Origin: Flavobacterium aquidurense
GTDB lineage: Bacteria; Bacteroidota; Bacteroidia; Flavobacteriales; Flavobacteriaceae
DNA length: 64,000 bases
Direction: 5' to 3'
Assembly (NCBI GenBank): GCA_900107365.1
Contig: FNPS01000002.1
Span: 186,001-250,000, forward strand
The translations under genes and the position numbers were made by a program. The notes beneath the pieces were generated by a model. The model ran no database searches. It saw only the letters and a list, made by a program, of their open reading frames with translations, and had not been told where the DNA came from. Each line of letters opens with the position of its first letter. The first letter of the stretch is position 1. Of the stretch, positions 34,298 to 42,671 are shown one piece after another.

Positions 34298-34326
34298 TTG
34301 CAGTGAATATAAAATTGTTATTTTCG
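34298..34326 (+). promoter_or_regulatory. Candidate flavobacterial promoter
   Basis: TTG at 34298-34300, 18-bp spacer, TATTTTCG at 34319-34326 (one base from TAnnTTTG), 35 bp before the ATG of the next gene. Confidence 0.35.
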
Positions 34327-34361
34327 TATTTACCTACAATTTCTTACAATTTAAATAACTT

Positions 34362-34838
34362 ATGATTCTTAAAAAAATAAAAGCCCACCACTTATTTTTA
34401 ATTGTTTCTATACTTATTTTATTGATAGGAATGCATCGAAGTAATGATCCAAATTCAGGTTTAGATATTAATATTCACTCAACTTATTTAGTAATATCCA
34501 ATTATGATTGTACATTAGTTTTGTTTACTACTTACTTTTTGACGGGACTACTATATTTGCTATTTGAAAAACTGCCTCAAAAGCAGCTTATAAAACCTTT
34601 AACTATAATTCATTCTACTATTTTGATTGGAAGTTTTATAAGCTATTGGTTAATTATTTTTCTCGATGATAAATTGTTTGTAATTGACCCTAATTTTCCT
34701 TTACTCAATTATAAAGATCAAGTTATAAATATAACTTTAGTTTTAGAATCGTTAATTATAACTTTTATGGGGATGCCAATTTTTATTATTAATTTATTGA
34801 TTGGACTGCTGAGAGGAACTAAACGCAATAAAACATAA
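34362..34838 (+). CDS. Small four-helix membrane protein with a COX1-helix-like motif
   Basis: 158 residues with four predicted membrane helices (about 10-23, 45-67, 78-100, 125-150). The segment LDINIHSTYLVISNYD near residues 34-49 resembles the HDTYYVVAHFHYV helix of cytochrome c oxidase subunit I, but the heme-ligand His position is not conserved. I do not know the family's role. Possibly a free-standing relative of a heme-copper oxidase segment, possibly convergence. No oxidase genes are nearby. Confidence 0.6.
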   Translation: MILKKIKAHHLFLIVSILILLIGMHRSNDPNSGLDINIHSTYLVISNYDCTLVLFTTYFLTGLLYLLFEKLPQKQLIKPLTIIHSTILIGSFISYWLIIFLDDKLFVIDPNFPLLNYKDQVINITLVLESLIITFMGMPIFIINLLIGLLRGTKRNKT

Positions 34839-34880
34839 CTTAACCGCAAGGTTCGAAAACATTAATTCAACTAAACTAAA

Positions 34881-35222
34881 ATGACAATAGAAGAAATCGT
34901 TGACAGACAAATGTCTGCATTCAATAACAAGGATATTGTAAACATGATGTCTTTATATACCAAGGATACAAAGATTTATACTTTTTCAGATCATGAATTA
35001 GTAATTAATGGTAAAAAAGAATGTGAGGAAATGTTTGTGAAACTATTCGAGCAATCGCCGGATTTGAATGCCGATTTTATAAAAACCATTTACTTTACTA
35101 ATAAAGCAATCGTTCATGAATATGTTTATGGACGAAATGGAATTAATGAGAAAAAAGAACAAGTCGTTATTTTTGAAATACAAGATCAAAAAATAACCAG
35201 AATGGATATTATGAGAGAGTAG
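34881..35222 (+). CDS. NTF2-like (SnoaL-type) small protein
   Basis: 113 residues. The pattern DRQMSAFNNKDIVNMMSLYTKDTKIYTF and the later IFEIQDQKITRMDIM match NTF2/SnoaL alpha+beta cone-fold proteins. Family knowledge: this fold hosts isomerases, lyases and binding proteins; catalytic residues are not evident here. The 42 bp upstream include a fragment (TTAACCGCAAGGTTCG) related to the long array at 59975. Confidence 0.8.
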   Translation: MTIEEIVDRQMSAFNNKDIVNMMSLYTKDTKIYTFSDHELVINGKKECEEMFVKLFEQSPDLNADFIKTIYFTNKAIVHEYVYGRNGINEKKEQVVIFEIQDQKITRMDIMRE

Positions 35223-35259
35223 AAAGTTTTCATTTCTTTTAAAACTAAACCTCTAATCT

Positions 35260-35371
35260 AGCCCCGATGGGAACGGCATCTCCCGATTTAGAAAAACAAG
35301 GCTTTTTAGCCGTAGTTTTTGTTAATTGGGAATATAGTGGACAGCGGGACAGGTCATTCTTATGAAAATGA
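35260..35371 (+). ncRNA. Candidate structured RNA element, flavo-1-like (copy 3)
   Basis: AGCCCCGATGGGAACGGCAT, an imperfect hairpin (CCCGATTTAG-AAAAAC arm against GTTTTTGTTAATTGGG, with an inner AAGGCTTTTTAGCC), then AGTGGACAGCGGGACAGG and TTCTTATGAAAA. Start and end blocks match 30757 almost base for base while the hairpin sequence differs, as expected of a conserved structure. It occupies part of the 313-bp gap 35223-35535. Confidence 0.5.
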
Positions 35372-35484
35372 CTCTTCTGCTCCTGAAAATTAAATTCCAA
35401 AATTTAAATTCCAAATTCCAAAAATCTAAAATTCTAACTTGTCTGATTCACCCCTTATAATTGTCTCACAAATACCCTAACATA

Positions 35485-35517
35485 TTGATTTTTAGATCGT
35501 AAATTTGTTATCTAACT
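35485..35517 (+). promoter_or_regulatory. Candidate flavobacterial promoter of the SRPBCC gene
   Basis: TTG at 35485-35487, 22-bp spacer, TAAATTTG at 35510-35517, 18 bp before the ATG. Confidence 0.55.
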
Positions 35518-35535
35518 TTCTAAAAACGATATACG

Positions 35536-36021
35536 ATGAGTGCGCAAGATTTTACCACGACCCTTATAGTTGACCAATCTCCGGAAGAAGTTTTTAATGC
35601 CGTTACAAATGTTCGCGGATGGTGGTCTGAACAAATTGAAGGCCATACAGCCCAATTGAACGACGAATTTGATTATCATTATGAAGATGTGCATCGCTGC
35701 AAAGTCAAATTGATTGAGGTGATTCCGAATCAGAAAATTGTTTGGCTGGTGGAGAAAAATTACTTCAAATTCACACAAGACGAAACGGAGTGGACAGGTA
35801 CAAAACCTACTTTTGAGATTTCGGAAAAAGACGGAAAAACAGCACTTCGATTTACACATGTTGGTTTAGTTCCTGATGATGAATGTTATGATATTTGCAG
35901 GGATTCCTGGACCAATTACATTCAGAACAGTTTAAAAAAACTAATTACGACCGGAAAAGGCCAGCCAAACGGCAAAGACAAACCGCAAACAGAAAACGAA
36001 AAGCAACTGAGCGCGAAGTAA
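35536..36021 (+). CDS. SRPBCC/AHSA1-type protein
   Basis: 161 residues. The START-like fold is shown by FTTTLIVDQSPEEVFNAVTNVRGWWS at the start, IVWLVEKNYF in the middle and the long C-terminal helix (SWTNYIQNSLKKLITTGKG). Family knowledge: hydrophobic-cavity proteins binding small molecules or acting as co-chaperones; no function can be assigned. A second member is at 44126. Confidence 0.88.
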   Translation: MSAQDFTTTLIVDQSPEEVFNAVTNVRGWWSEQIEGHTAQLNDEFDYHYEDVHRCKVKLIEVIPNQKIVWLVEKNYFKFTQDETEWTGTKPTFEISEKDGKTALRFTHVGLVPDDECYDICRDSWTNYIQNSLKKLITTGKGQPNGKDKPQTENEKQLSAK

Positions 36022-36112
36022 TTCTCCTTTTTTTTGGCTAAGAGAATAGTAGATTTGGCTACAATTCTCCTTTTGATGTTGCGCAACTTTGTAACATCAA
36101 AAAATTAATACG

Positions 36113-37009
36113 ATGAAAATTATAATTACAGGTTCTTTAGGGAACATTAGCAAGCCACTAGCCACAGCGTTAGTGCAAAAAGGACACGACATTACGGTAA
36201 TTACCAGCGATGCCGAAAAACAAACTTCGATTGAAGCTTTAGGTGCCAAAGCAGCCATTGGATCTGTTGAAGATGTAACGTTTTTAACCACAACTTTTAC
36301 AGGTGCAGATACCGTTTATTGCATGATTCCGCGTGCGAATTATTTCGATCCAAATCTTGATCTCGATGCTTTTACACGTAAAATTGGAAATAATTATGCT
36401 GAAGCGATTTCAAAATCAGGCATAAAACGTGTGGTATTTTTGAGCAGCATTGGGGCGCATTTAAAAGAAAATTCCGGGATTATTCAGCGTTATAATGAAA
36501 TTGAAGCCGTTTTAAAGCAACTTCAGGATGTGTCGATTACGTTTATGCGTCCAACTTCTTTTTATTACAATTTACTGGCTTACATTCCGATGATAAAAAA
36601 TGCGGGGATTATTGCTGCAAATTATGGCGCAGATCAAATGATACCGTGGGTTTCTCCAAACGATATTGCTGAAGCTATTTCTGAAGAATTAACAACTCCG
36701 CCTGACGGGAAAAAAGTTCGTTATGTTGCAAGCGAAGAAGTTACAGGTGATGAAACGGCTCGTATTTTAGGAGAAGCTATTGGAAAACCCGATTTGGAAT
36801 GGAAATTAATCAGTGATGAAGAAACTTTAAATGGTTTGGTTTCGATTGGAATGCAGCCAAAAATTGCTCAGGGTTTGGTCGAAATGTACGCCGGACTTTA
36901 CAATGGTCAATTGGGTGAAGATTATTACAATAACCGACCTGCTGTAATGGGAAAAATGAAACTGACAGATTACGCCAAAGAATTTGCTGCGATTTATAAT
37001 CAAAATTAA
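36113..37009 (+). CDS. NmrA-type NAD(P)-binding atypical short-chain reductase
   Basis: 298 residues. The dinucleotide-binding start IIITGSLGNISKPLATAL has the GxxGxxx pattern; TVYCMIPRANYFD, VFLSSIGAH and an N-terminal Rossmann fold follow. Family knowledge: NmrA-like proteins include redox sensors and quinone/azo reductases; the canonical active-site Tyr-x3-Lys is not evident. An AraC-type regulator starts 12 bp downstream, suggesting a co-transcribed regulator plus reductase pair responding to a small molecule. Confidence 0.88.
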   Translation: MKIIITGSLGNISKPLATALVQKGHDITVITSDAEKQTSIEALGAKAAIGSVEDVTFLTTTFTGADTVYCMIPRANYFDPNLDLDAFTRKIGNNYAEAISKSGIKRVVFLSSIGAHLKENSGIIQRYNEIEAVLKQLQDVSITFMRPTSFYYNLLAYIPMIKNAGIIAANYGADQMIPWVSPNDIAEAISEELTTPPDGKKVRYVASEEVTGDETARILGEAIGKPDLEWKLISDEETLNGLVSIGMQPKIAQGLVEMYAGLYNGQLGEDYYNNRPAVMGKMKLTDYAKEFAAIYNQN

Positions 37010-37021
37010 GTAACTTGTACT

Positions 37022-37936
37022 ATGGCAAATCAGCAACCTCTCCGTATTAAAACGATAAGCGAATTTCATCAATTTAGAGATTTGCCTAAACCGGAACACC
37101 CTCTGGTTAGCGTCTATAATTTTGAAGATCTTAAATATCTTAATGAAGACGAACCTAAGAGTCTGATGCTTGATTTTTATTCGATTGCGCTAAAAAGAAA
37201 TTCCAATGCCAAAATGAAATATGGTCAGCAGGAATATGATTTTAACGAAGGTGTTTTGATGTTTATATCGCCAGGACAGGTATTTTCTATAGAAGGCAAT
37301 GCCGAATTACAACATACAGGATGGTCATTACTGATCCATCCTGATTTTTTGTGGAATACACCACTTGCCAAGAAAATCAAACAATACGAATACTTTGGTT
37401 ACGCCGTTCACGAAGCGCTGCATCTTTCAGATAAGGAAGAAAATATGCTTATTGGTATTATCAAAAATATTCGCCAGGAATATCAGTCTAATATTGACAA
37501 ATTCAGTCAGGACGTTATTATTGCACAAATTGAATTGTTTCTGACCTATGCCGAACGTTTTTATAACCGACAATTTATTACCAGAAAAATAAGTAACCAT
37601 CAGATTTTGGAACGTTTAGAAAAACTATTGGAAGATTATTTTACTGATGCTTCTCTGGTAAAAAAAGGATTACCAACCGTACATTATATTGCAGAAAATC
37701 TAAATGTTTCGCCCAATTATTTAAGTGGATTATTAAAACTCCATACAGGACAAAGCACACAACAGCATATTCACAATAAATTGATTGAAAAGGCAAAAGA
37801 AAAACTTTCGACTACAGATTTATCGATTAGTGAAATTGCTTTTGAATTGGGTTTTGAGCATCAGCAATCCTTCAGTAAGTTATTCAAAACCAAGACCAAT
37901 ATTTCGCCTTTAGAATTTAGACAGTCTTTTAATTGA
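37022..37936 (+). CDS. AraC family transcriptional regulator
   Basis: 304 residues. An N-terminal cupin-like sensing domain (about 40-170: GVLMFISPGQVFSIEG, LLIHPDFLW) and a C-terminal pair of HTH motifs (about 205-304: YIAENLNVSPNYLSGLLK and ISEIAFELGFEHQQSFSKLFK, then SPLEFR). Family knowledge: ligand-responsive activators. It sits directly after the NmrA-type gene and 7 bp before a short ArsR-C-terminus-like gene; it probably controls this small operon. Confidence 0.93.
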   Translation: MANQQPLRIKTISEFHQFRDLPKPEHPLVSVYNFEDLKYLNEDEPKSLMLDFYSIALKRNSNAKMKYGQQEYDFNEGVLMFISPGQVFSIEGNAELQHTGWSLLIHPDFLWNTPLAKKIKQYEYFGYAVHEALHLSDKEENMLIGIIKNIRQEYQSNIDKFSQDVIIAQIELFLTYAERFYNRQFITRKISNHQILERLEKLLEDYFTDASLVKKGLPTVHYIAENLNVSPNYLSGLLKLHTGQSTQQHIHNKLIEKAKEKLSTTDLSISEIAFELGFEHQQSFSKLFKTKTNISPLEFRQSFN

Positions 37937-37943
37937 CATCATA

Positions 37944-38156
37944 ATGGAAAAATCCACCAAAATAAAACCTGCAAAAATGTGTTACGAACATATTGGTGGA
38001 AAACTCGGTCAATTGCTTGCAGAATTTTTTGCAGATAAGGGCTGGATTGCCAAAAAAAAGCTTTCTGATAAACATTTTTATATTACCGAATCAGGTCAAA
38101 AAGAATTCGAAAAATTAGGTCTTGATCTTTCTCAAATCAAATCAGAAAACCTGTAA
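37944..38156 (+). CDS. Orphan ArsR-type C-terminal domain protein
   Basis: 70 residues. CYEHIGGKLGQLLAEFF near residues 13-29 and FYITESGQKEFEKLGLDL near 47-64 resemble the C-terminal region of some ArsR-family regulators (the CYDHLAGxLG type), but the winged-helix DNA-binding half is missing. It starts 7 bp after the AraC gene and has its own ATG, so it is probably a real small gene rather than a fragment. It may bind the same ligand or partner; function unknown. Confidence 0.6.
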   Translation: MEKSTKIKPAKMCYEHIGGKLGQLLAEFFADKGWIAKKKLSDKHFYITESGQKEFEKLGLDLSQIKSENL

Positions 38157-38237
38157 AAAAACTTCCAATTCACGCTTTATTTCCTTGAAAACCTACTTCT
38201 AAATTTCATAACTTAGTTTGTTTTTAATTTTAGAGTC

Positions 38238-38606
38238 ATGACTAAGAAATATATTGCCCAGGAATTTTTAAAACTCGCTGCAAATGGGCATTCACACGAA
38301 GCTTTCCGGCTTTATATAGGCGAGAATTTTAAGCACCATAATGCGTATTTTAAAGGCGATGCCAATACTTTAATGATAGCCATGGAAGAGTCTTCAAGAA
38401 AAAATCCGAATAAGACTTTTAAAATTCATCATGCCTTAAGAGATGGCGATTTGGTGGCAGTACACTCCTGTGTTAAACAAAATTCAACTGATTTAGGTAC
38501 GGCAGTCGTGCATATTTTTAGATTTGAAGCAGACAAAATAGTAGAACTTTGGGATTTAGGACAACCGATTCCAAAAGTAACCGTTAACGAAAACGGAGTT
38601 TTTTAA
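38238..38606 (+). CDS. SnoaL-like (NTF2-fold) protein
   Basis: 122 residues. Matches the group of predicted SnoaL-like aldol-condensation enzymes: QEFLKLAANGHSHEAFRLYI, FKHHNAYFKGDANTLM near residues 31-46, DGDLVAVHS and IVELWDLGQPIP at the end. The His-His pair and the terminal EhWD-like motif are as in that group. Function unproven. Followed by a long degenerate repeat region. Confidence 0.85.
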   Translation: MTKKYIAQEFLKLAANGHSHEAFRLYIGENFKHHNAYFKGDANTLMIAMEESSRKNPNKTFKIHHALRDGDLVAVHSCVKQNSTDLGTAVVHIFRFEADKIVELWDLGQPIPKVTVNENGVF

Positions 38607-38609
38607 AAA

Positions 38610-38790
38610 AGTTTACAGTCGGAGTTAAACAGTCGCAGTTTGCAGTCGCAGTTTGCAGTTGAAAACAGAGACTAAAATTTGAGACTGAAAACTGTTACTG
38701 AAAACTGTTACTGAAAACTGTCACTGAGACTGAGACTGAGACTGAAAACCTGAAACCTGAAACCTGAAACAAAAAAACTAAAAAACCTAA
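38610..38790. repeat. Mixed short tandem repeats ('gcagtttgcagtc', 'actgttactgaaa', 'gagact', 'cctgaaa')
   Basis: Tandem units change along the spacer: CAGTCGCAGTTTG copies at 38633-38660, then ACTGTTACTGAAA copies and GAGACT triplets (about 38675-38745), then CCTGAAA copies (38750-38772). CAGT-type units on the left are complementary to ACTG-type units on the right, so the region can fold back. It fills the 193-bp gap before the serine hydrolase. Confidence 0.75.
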
Positions 38791-38799
38791 AACCTCTTA

Positions 38800-39849
38800 A
38801 TGAACGCCATTACCAGATTCTATTCCCTTCTTTCTATCATTTTTCTATTTTCAAACTGTAATTCATTTGCGCAAAAAAAAGGCAATTATGCCGCCAGTAT
38901 CGACAGTTTAATTAAAGTTGCCGATCCTAAATTTAATGGTGTAATTCTGATTGCTCAAAACGGAAAAACGTTATACAACAGAGCTTATGGCTTTGAAAAT
39001 TTTGAAACTAAAAAACCTTTACAATTTGACAGCCAGTTTGAAATTATGTCGAATACAAGACAGATTACAGCTGTTTTAATTTTGAAAGAAGTCGAAAAGG
39101 GTTTAATTGATTTGCAGGCGCCAATCAAAAAATATTTACCGGAACTGAAACAAAGCTGGACAGATTCTGTGACCGTTCATCAATTATTAAATCACACGCA
39201 TGGAATAGTTGACGTAGAAAAACCGCTTTTATTTAAACCGGGAACCGAATTTAAGTACGGAAATTTAGGCTATAGTTTATTGGGAAAAATAATTGAAGTT
39301 ACTTCTAAAAAAAGTTACTCAGAAATAGCGAATGCGTTTTTTAAAGAATTAAAAATGAAAAATACTTTTTGCTATTCTAAAGATAAAATGAAAGATGTTG
39401 TTTCCGGTTATGTTAATACGAATAATGTTTTCGAACCAGTAGAAAAAACAATGATTACGACAGAAAGCATCGCGTCAAATGGTGTTATTTCAACTGTTGG
39501 TGATCTGGCAATTTGGAATCAAAATTTACATAAAGGAAAACTGCTAAAACCAGAAAGCTACCAGTTAATGTTTCAATACGATATAACAGCACAACACGGC
39601 TTTTTTGGAAGAGAAAAAGAAGGTTATGGTTTAGGCATCAGAATTATTGAAAAAGATGTTATAAAATATGTTGGGCATACCGGTTTAGGAGATGGCTTTT
39701 CTTCGGTTAATCTATATATTCCAAAAAGCGATTTAAGTATGATTGTATTGGAAAATCAATCTAATGCTGATATGGATTTATTTTATGCCACGGAAATTAA
39801 AATCAGAAACATTCTTTTTAAAAGCGATTTACTTCATTCAAAAAAATAA
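38800..39849 (+). CDS. Class-C beta-lactamase-like serine hydrolase with SxxR in place of SxxK
   Basis: 349 residues. Signal peptide; Cys20 in FSNC could serve as a lipobox, or cleavage may follow SFAQ at 24. The fold is clear: a beta-lactamase-type N-terminus, LLNHTHGI near 129-136, YGN at 153-155 (normally YxN) and HTG at 293-295. The catalytic SxxK reads Ser84-Asn-Thr-Arg87, so the general-base Lys is Arg (codon AGA, one base from AAA). Family knowledge: that Lys is needed for acylation, so activity may be lost or altered. Followed 3 bp later by a DUF1801 gene. Confidence 0.85.
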   Translation: MNAITRFYSLLSIIFLFSNCNSFAQKKGNYAASIDSLIKVADPKFNGVILIAQNGKTLYNRAYGFENFETKKPLQFDSQFEIMSNTRQITAVLILKEVEKGLIDLQAPIKKYLPELKQSWTDSVTVHQLLNHTHGIVDVEKPLLFKPGTEFKYGNLGYSLLGKIIEVTSKKSYSEIANAFFKELKMKNTFCYSKDKMKDVVSGYVNTNNVFEPVEKTMITTESIASNGVISTVGDLAIWNQNLHKGKLLKPESYQLMFQYDITAQHGFFGREKEGYGLGIRIIEKDVIKYVGHTGLGDGFSSVNLYIPKSDLSMIVLENQSNADMDLFYATEIKIRNILFKSDLLHSKK

Positions 39850-39852
39850 ATC

Positions 39853-40278
39853 ATGGCAAAAAATAAAACGACAGAAACAGAAACCAGTGTTTTAGATTTT
39901 ATCAACACTTTTGTAGACGATGAAACAAAAAGAAATGACTCTTTTGAGCTTATTAAAATAATGCAGAAAGTAACTGGTTTTGAACCTAAAATGTGGGGAC
40001 CAAGCATTATTGGTTTCGGAAGCTATCATTACAAATATGCCAGTGGACACGAGGGTGATTCGACACTTGCAGGTTTTTCGCCAAGAAAAGGTGCTATATC
40101 ATTATATCTTCATCTGACTGCTGAAAACAGAGCGGATTTACTTCCGAAATTCGGAAAATTTAAACCTTCAAAAGGCTGTATCTATGTCAAAAAACTAGCT
40201 GATATTGATATTGAAATACTCAAAAAAATGGTTTCGCTTTCTGTTGAAAATTTGAATAAATTATATCCTTCTAAATAA
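39853..40278 (+). CDS. DUF1801 protein (paralogue 2)
   Basis: 141 residues. IIGFGSYHYKYASGHEGDS near residues 53-71 and GFSPRKGAISLYLHL near 75-90 are the core pattern of DUF1801. The Lys-rich end KGCIYVKKLADIDIEILKKMV also fits. It starts 3 bp after the serine-hydrolase stop and 6 bp before the MBL-fold gene, so these form one transcript. Function unknown. Confidence 0.85.
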   Translation: MAKNKTTETETSVLDFINTFVDDETKRNDSFELIKIMQKVTGFEPKMWGPSIIGFGSYHYKYASGHEGDSTLAGFSPRKGAISLYLHLTAENRADLLPKFGKFKPSKGCIYVKKLADIDIEILKKMVSLSVENLNKLYPSK

Positions 40279-40284
40279 AAAAAA

Positions 40285-41382
40285 ATGATCCTAACCCTAA
40301 TATTACTTTTACTAGCCTTCCTATTGTATTTTTTATTTCATCCAAGATATGGAAAACAACCTTCTGGCGAAAGACTCGCATTAATACAAAAATCACCTCA
40401 ATACAAAAATGGAAAATTTGAAAATGAAAGTTTTACTCCGGAACTTGCAGAAGGTTATGGCTATTATGACGTTTTAAAAGATTTTTTCTTTAAAAAGGTT
40501 GACCGAAAAATACCAACCGATCTTATTCCTTCAGTAAAAACCAATTTAAAAGAATTGCCTTTAAATCAGGATGTTTTAATCTGGTTTGGACATTCCTCCT
40601 ATTTCATTCAGCTTGAAGGCAAACGTTTTTTAATTGACCCTGTTTTCAGCGGCAACGCTTCTCCTATTTATGGCACTACAAAGGCCTTTAAAGGAACTGA
40701 TATTTATACCTATGATGATATTCCGGAAATTGATTATTTGCTGATCACACACGATCATTATGATCATTTAGATTATAAAACCATTATGGAACTGAAACCA
40801 AAAATAAAAAAAGTAATTACGGCACTTGGCGTTGGTTCACATTTTGAATTTTGGGGCTTTTCGAAAGAAAATAGTATCGAAAAAGACTGGCATGAAAAAA
40901 TAGAATTAGATCAGAATTTGACACTTTATACGGCTCCGTCACGACATTTTTCTGGCAGAAGTATCAAACGCTGTAATACACTTTGGACTTCTTTTATTTT
41001 AGAAACCAAAGATTTCAAAATGTATTTGGGCGGAGATAGTGGTTATGATTCTCACTATGAAACAATTGGTAATAAATATGGCCCTTTTGATATTGCGCTT
41101 ATCGATAATGGCCAATACAATCCGGCCTGGAAATACATCCACAATTTACCGGAAGATGTAATAAAAGCGATGAAAGACTTAAAAGCAAAAAGAGTATTTC
41201 CGGTACATAATTCAAAATTTCCTTTAGCGCTGCATTCCTGGGATGAACCTTTGATTAAAGTAACCGAATTGAATGCTAATTCAGAAAATCCTATTCCGTT
41301 GATTACACCAAAGATTGGAGAATTAGTGGAGTTGAAAAACGAAAATCAAGTGTTTCAACAATGGTGGAAAGGAGTTAGATAG
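40285..41382 (+). CDS. MBL-fold metallohydrolase (UlaG/NAPE-PLD-like), membrane-anchored
   Basis: 365 residues. One N-terminal membrane helix (about 2-18). The metallo-beta-lactamase fold has WFGHSSYFIQLEGKRFLIDPVF (100-121) and the metal motif THDHYDH (His156, His158, Asp160, His161), a later His in APSRHFSGR and Asp in YLGGDSGYD. Family knowledge: this branch resembles bacterial NAPE-PLD/RomA-like phosphodiesterases. Last gene of the serine hydrolase - DUF1801 - MBL run. Confidence 0.88.
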   Translation: MILTLILLLLAFLLYFLFHPRYGKQPSGERLALIQKSPQYKNGKFENESFTPELAEGYGYYDVLKDFFFKKVDRKIPTDLIPSVKTNLKELPLNQDVLIWFGHSSYFIQLEGKRFLIDPVFSGNASPIYGTTKAFKGTDIYTYDDIPEIDYLLITHDHYDHLDYKTIMELKPKIKKVITALGVGSHFEFWGFSKENSIEKDWHEKIELDQNLTLYTAPSRHFSGRSIKRCNTLWTSFILETKDFKMYLGGDSGYDSHYETIGNKYGPFDIALIDNGQYNPAWKYIHNLPEDVIKAMKDLKAKRVFPVHNSKFPLALHSWDEPLIKVTELNANSENPIPLITPKIGELVELKNENQVFQQWWKGVR

Positions 41383-41392
41383 TTTTAGAAAA

Positions 41393-41508
41393 TAGGGAAT
41401 AGAATATAGAGAATAGAATATAGAATATAGAGAATAGAATATAGAAAATAGAAAATAGATTTTTGATCCAACCTGAAACCTGAAACTTGAAACCTGAAAC
41501 TAAAAAAA
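41393..41508. repeat. Short tandem repeats ('gaatatagagaata' then 'cctgaaa')
   Basis: GAATAGAATATAGA units repeat from about 41393 to 41455, then CCTGAAA / CTTGAAA units from 41471 to 41500. The second block reaches into the 5' end of the lactonase frame. Confidence 0.75.
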
Positions 41509-41510
41509 CC

Positions 41511-42635
41511 TTGAAACTAAAAATCAACCTTGTAGCCATTGCCTTTCTGGTAACTTTAAATATATTCTCTCAGAATACGTATGTCTTTTTGGGAAGTTAT
41601 AACAAAGATAAGAATGCCGAATCAATTCAGATATATCAGTTAGATACCTTAAAAGGAAAACTAACGAAGGTGACTTCGGCAAAAAATGTTATAAATCCGT
41701 CCTATTTAACCGTTTCTCCCAACGGAAAATATGTGTATGCCTGCACGGAAACCAAAACACCAAATGACGGAAATGTTAGCAGTTTTGAATTTAATCCTGA
41801 AAACAAAACCCTGACTTTTTTAAACAAACAAAAAAGCGGGGGCGAAAACCCGGTTTATGTTTCGGTTCACAAAAGCGGAAAATGGTTGGTGAATGCTAAT
41901 TATACAGAAGGAAGTGTTTCCGTTCATCCTCTTTTAAAAAACGGAAAAATAGATTCGCTTGCGCAGAATTTTCAATATTCAGATGGAAGCGTTCATAAAG
42001 AAAGACAAACCAGATCGCATGTGCATTCGGCTGTCTTTTCGCCTCAAAATGATTATCTTTTTTTACCTGATTTAGGTGCCGATAAAATACGTTGTTATAA
42101 ATTTGATGAAACGCAAAAACAGCCATTGGTGGAAACAAAAAATCCGTTTACCAAAACAGATTTAGAGGCCGGGCCAAGGCATTTCACTTTTCATCCAAAT
42201 CAGAAGTTTGGTTATTGTATTGAAGAAATGGCGGGCGCGATTAGTGTTTACCAATACAACGACGGAACATTAAAAAAGATTCAGCGCATTAACACACATC
42301 CTGATAAAATCACAGAAGGTTTTGAAAGTTCTGACATTCATATTTCGCCCGATGGAAGGTTTTTGTACGCTACAAACCGGGGCAAAGAAAACAACATTGC
42401 CATTTTTTCTATTGACGAAAATGGTATTCTGAAAAACATTGGTTATCAATCGACTTTAGGAAAACATCCACGAATTTTTGCTTTGGATGAAAGTGGAAAA
42501 TTTCTTGTTGCCAGTAATGTATTAACTGGAAATGTTGTCGTTTTTAAAAGAAACGAAAAAACAGGTTTGCTAAGGAAAATTGGAAACGAGATTAAAATGG
42601 AAAACGTTTCTTGTGTTCAGGTTAAAAGGATATAA
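41511..42635 (+). CDS. Lactonase family (6-phosphogluconolactonase-type) beta-propeller, exported
   Basis: 374 residues from a TTG at 41511. No in-frame ATG lies near the start; a TTG at 41487 falls in a repeat. The chosen start gives a signal peptide KLKINLVAIAFLVTLNIFSQ. The propeller repeats follow (YVFLGSYNKDKN, YLTVSPNGKYVYACTE, HSAVFSPQNDYLFLPDLG, DIHISPDGRFLYATNRG). Family knowledge: YbhE/Pgl-type seven-bladed propellers hydrolyse 6-phosphogluconolactone or muconate lactones; export makes a sugar-phosphate substrate unlikely. The non-ATG start next to a repeat is odd. Confidence 0.85.
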   Translation: MKLKINLVAIAFLVTLNIFSQNTYVFLGSYNKDKNAESIQIYQLDTLKGKLTKVTSAKNVINPSYLTVSPNGKYVYACTETKTPNDGNVSSFEFNPENKTLTFLNKQKSGGENPVYVSVHKSGKWLVNANYTEGSVSVHPLLKNGKIDSLAQNFQYSDGSVHKERQTRSHVHSAVFSPQNDYLFLPDLGADKIRCYKFDETQKQPLVETKNPFTKTDLEAGPRHFTFHPNQKFGYCIEEMAGAISVYQYNDGTLKKIQRINTHPDKITEGFESSDIHISPDGRFLYATNRGKENNIAIFSIDENGILKNIGYQSTLGKHPRIFALDESGKFLVASNVLTGNVVVFKRNEKTGLLRKIGNEIKMENVSCVQVKRI

Positions 42636-42671
42636 CCAAATTGCGCCAGAATTATAGTATTTATTATTTTT

